A stretch of DNA of 15,797 bases from CAMYLR01 sp039590215 (GTDB lineage Bacteria; Gemmatimonadota; Gemmatimonadetes; JACCXV01; JAHWKZ01): NCBI GenBank assembly GCA_039590215.1, contig JBDHFX010000055.1, positions 1 to 15,797 on the forward strand, read 5' to 3'. A program made the translations under genes and the position numbers. Numbering within the stretch: position 1 is the stretch's first letter; every line of letters starts with the position of its first letter. Shown here piece after piece: positions 14,223 to 15,797 of this stretch. Below the pieces are notes generated by a model, which saw nothing but the letters and a program-made list of their open reading frames with translations, was not told the origin of the DNA and did no database searches.

Positions 14223-15797
14223 TCACCACTCCTTCTCGAGTTGCGCGAATCGGGCCACAAGCCGTTTCTCGCCGCCGCGATCGAAGCGCACCGTGATCTT
14301 CAGGTCGCGACCCGCGCCAGTCACTTTCACGATCGTACCGGCGCCAAACTCGGAGTGCTGGACACGCTCTCCATGGCGGTAGTCGGGCGCAAGATCTGAG
14401 AGGTCCTGAGCGGTCTTTTCGACGGGCGCATCGTCGACCGCCAGCGTGTCCCAAGCCGACGCCAATCCGCCGCCGACCGTCTCCTGCGCCGAGGCCCGCC
14501 GACCGTACGAGCCGCCCCAACCGGACAGCGGTTCCTCCTCCCACTCGATCAACTGCTCCGGCAACTCGAGCAAGAACGGCGACGGTCCACCGGGCGAGGC
14601 TTGACCCCAGCGATACCGTTCGTACGCGTACGCCAAAAAGACCCTGTCCTTGGCGCGGGTCAAACCCACGTAGAACAACCGCCGCTCCTCCTCGAACTCG
14701 CGTGGCGAATCGATAGAGCGAGCGAGCGGGAAAAGCCCCTCCTCGCAGCCGGTCAGAAAGACGACCGGAAACTCCAGCCCCTTGGCGTTGTGAAGCGTCA
14801 TGAGCGTCACCACGCCGCCGCCAAGGTTCGCCTGATCGATGTCGGTCAACAGGCTCACCTCCTCCAGAAACGCGCCGAGATCGCCGCCCTCCTCCCCACG
14901 CTCCCCGCTAAACGTCTGGACGCCGGCCACCAGCTCGTGGAGGTTCTCGAGCCGCTCCTCGCGCCGGGGGTCGTTCGACGCACGGTGGTGAGCGAAGAGT
15001 CCGGCGCGCTCGAAGTACTCGGCCACCCAAACGCCGACCGGTTCCTCTGTGGCGCGGGCCGAGAACTCCCGCAGCAGGTCAGTCAGCGCGCTCAGCGCCT
15101 CCACAGTGGGCACGTTGACCCCGAGCCCCGCCATCGGATCGCCGATCGCCGCTGACAGCGGTACGCCGCGCTCGGCGGCAACGTCTTCCAGTAACTGCAG
15201 CGTGGCTGGGCCTACCCCCCGCTTCGGCACCCTCAAGACACGCGTCATCGACCAATCGTCCTCGGGGTTCGACAAGACACGCAAGTAGGCGATCGCATCT
15301 TTGATCTCAAGCCGCTCGTAGAATCGCGTCCCACCGACGATCACGTAAGGCAACCCACGCCGGCGCATCCCCTCTTCCAAAGCCCGCGACTGAGCGTTTG
15401 TACGGTACAGAACGGCGACATCGGTAGCTCGGTATCCGTCTCTTTCGAGCTGGCGAATCGTCTTCGCCACCCAACCCGCCTCGCTCCCCGCATCCGCCGC
15501 CGCGTGGACATGGAGCGGGTGGCCGCCCTCGCGGTCGGTCCACAGCTTTTTGGCTTTCCGCTCGCGGTTTTTGACCACGACAGCGTGCGCGGCCTCGAGG
15601 ATCCTCTGTGTGGAGCGGTAGTTCTGCTCGAGCCGAACAGCAGTGGCCTCGGGGTAATCGTCCTCAAACGACAGGATGTTCGCGATGTCCGCTCCTCTCC
15701 ACCCGTAGATCGATTGATCGTCGTCGCCAACCACCGTGATCGACCGGTGCTCGGCTGTCAGCAGTCGAACCAGTTGATACTGGGCGTGGTTGGTGTC
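14223..15797 (-). CDS. UvrD/PcrA-family DNA helicase, C-terminal part (partial)
   Basis: This superfamily 1A helicase moves 3'-to-5' on DNA and acts in repair and replication-fork maintenance. The window holds 524 residues; the N-terminus with the Walker A motif lies beyond base 15797. Visible motifs in order are the DTNHAQYQ end of the DExxQDTN motif II region, motif III (VVGDDDQSIYGWRGA), motif IV (LEQNYRST), motif V (TLHNAKGLEFPVVFLTG) and motif VI (RRLFYVGLTRAKDRVFLAY). The tail contains GERVQHSEFGAGTIVKV and EKRLVARFAQLEKEW, the Tudor-like C-terminal segment of PcrA that binds RNA polymerase in studied species. That tail favours PcrA/UvrD over Rep. The reading frame is open to the last base. 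No T-tailed hairpin follows the stop. Confidence 0.95.
   Translation of the reverse strand, partial: DTNHAQYQLVRLLTAEHRSITVVGDDDQSIYGWRGADIANILSFEDDYPEATAVRLEQNYRSTQRILEAAHAVVVKNRERKAKKLWTDREGGHPLHVHAAADAGSEAGWVAKTIRQLERDGYRATDVAVLYRTNAQSRALEEGMRRRGLPYVIVGGTRFYERLEIKDAIAYLRVLSNPEDDWSMTRVLRVPKRGVGPATLQLLEDVAAERGVPLSAAIGDPMAGLGVNVPTVEALSALTDLLREFSARATEEPVGVWVAEYFERAGLFAHHRASNDPRREERLENLHELVAGVQTFSGERGEEGGDLGAFLEEVSLLTDIDQANLGGGVVTLMTLHNAKGLEFPVVFLTGCEEGLFPLARSIDSPREFEEERRLFYVGLTRAKDRVFLAYAYERYRWGQASPGGPSPFLLELPEQLIEWEEEPLSGWGGSYGRRASAQETVGGGLASAWDTLAVDDAPVEKTAQDLSDLAPDYRHGERVQHSEFGAGTIVKVTGAGRDLKITVRFDRGGEKRLVARFAQLEKEW

Noticed and set aside
1..15797. Search for CRISPR arrays, tRNA or rRNA genes, transposases and long direct repeats
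   Set aside because: None was visible by eye. Nearly the whole window is accounted for by coding sequence with consistent GC-rich codon use.

Overview
The window is a GC-rich, gene-dense bacterial chromosome segment made mostly of housekeeping genes. I see no insertion sequence, prophage, CRISPR array, rRNA or tRNA. Several features point to the FCB (Fibrobacteres-Chlorobi-Bacteroidetes) side of the tree, possibly a Gemmatimonadota-like lineage. These are the style of the sigma-factor C-terminus, a CtpA-type protease with a long C-terminal extension containing a GRxVYGGGG element, a Bacteroidota-like inositol-phosphate synthase, and a secreted carboxypeptidase-regulatory-like domain. This placement is inference from remembered family features and is not firm.

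Region 1 (2-545): the 3' end of a primary sigma factor (rpoD/sigA) on the plus strand, ending at a strong hairpin that can terminate transcription from both sides.

Region 2 (545-7008, minus strand): a tightly packed run of six genes. In transcription order they are a CDP-alcohol phosphatidyltransferase, inositol-3-phosphate synthase (interrupted by a one-base frameshift near 5498), a secreted M1 metallopeptidase, thymidylate kinase, a membrane-anchored S41/CtpA protease, and a YacP-like NYN-domain RNase. The first two form a plausible phosphatidylinositol(-phosphate) pathway: glucose-6-phosphate to inositol phosphate to inositol phospholipid. Stop and start codons overlap at MIPS/M1 and at tmk/ctpA.

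Region 3 (7055-8058): thioredoxin (minus strand, with its own hairpin terminator) diverges from methylmalonyl-CoA epimerase (plus strand). Between them lies a compact region in which a palindrome carries a -10-like hexamer on each strand.

Region 4 (8245-10107, plus strand): two small single-span membrane proteins (DUF948-like and YtxH-like) and a secreted zinc-dependent phospholipase C-like protein. The last ends in a TTAA shared with the convergent gatB stop.

Region 5 (10104-13278, minus strand): gatC-gatA-gatB, the tRNA-dependent amidotransferase operon, with stop/start overlaps at both junctions.

Region 6 (13354-15797, minus strand): a small secreted protein with a carboxypeptidase-regulatory-like domain and an unrecognised three-cysteine tail, preceded by a good sigma-70-type promoter, then the C-terminal two thirds of a UvrD/PcrA helicase running off the window edge.

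I found no clearly new multi-gene system. The items most worth a second look are the inositol-lipid gene pair and its frameshift, the orphan secreted protein at 13354-14037, the two-faced promoter at 7515-7569, and the Asp-to-Ser change in the GatA signature.
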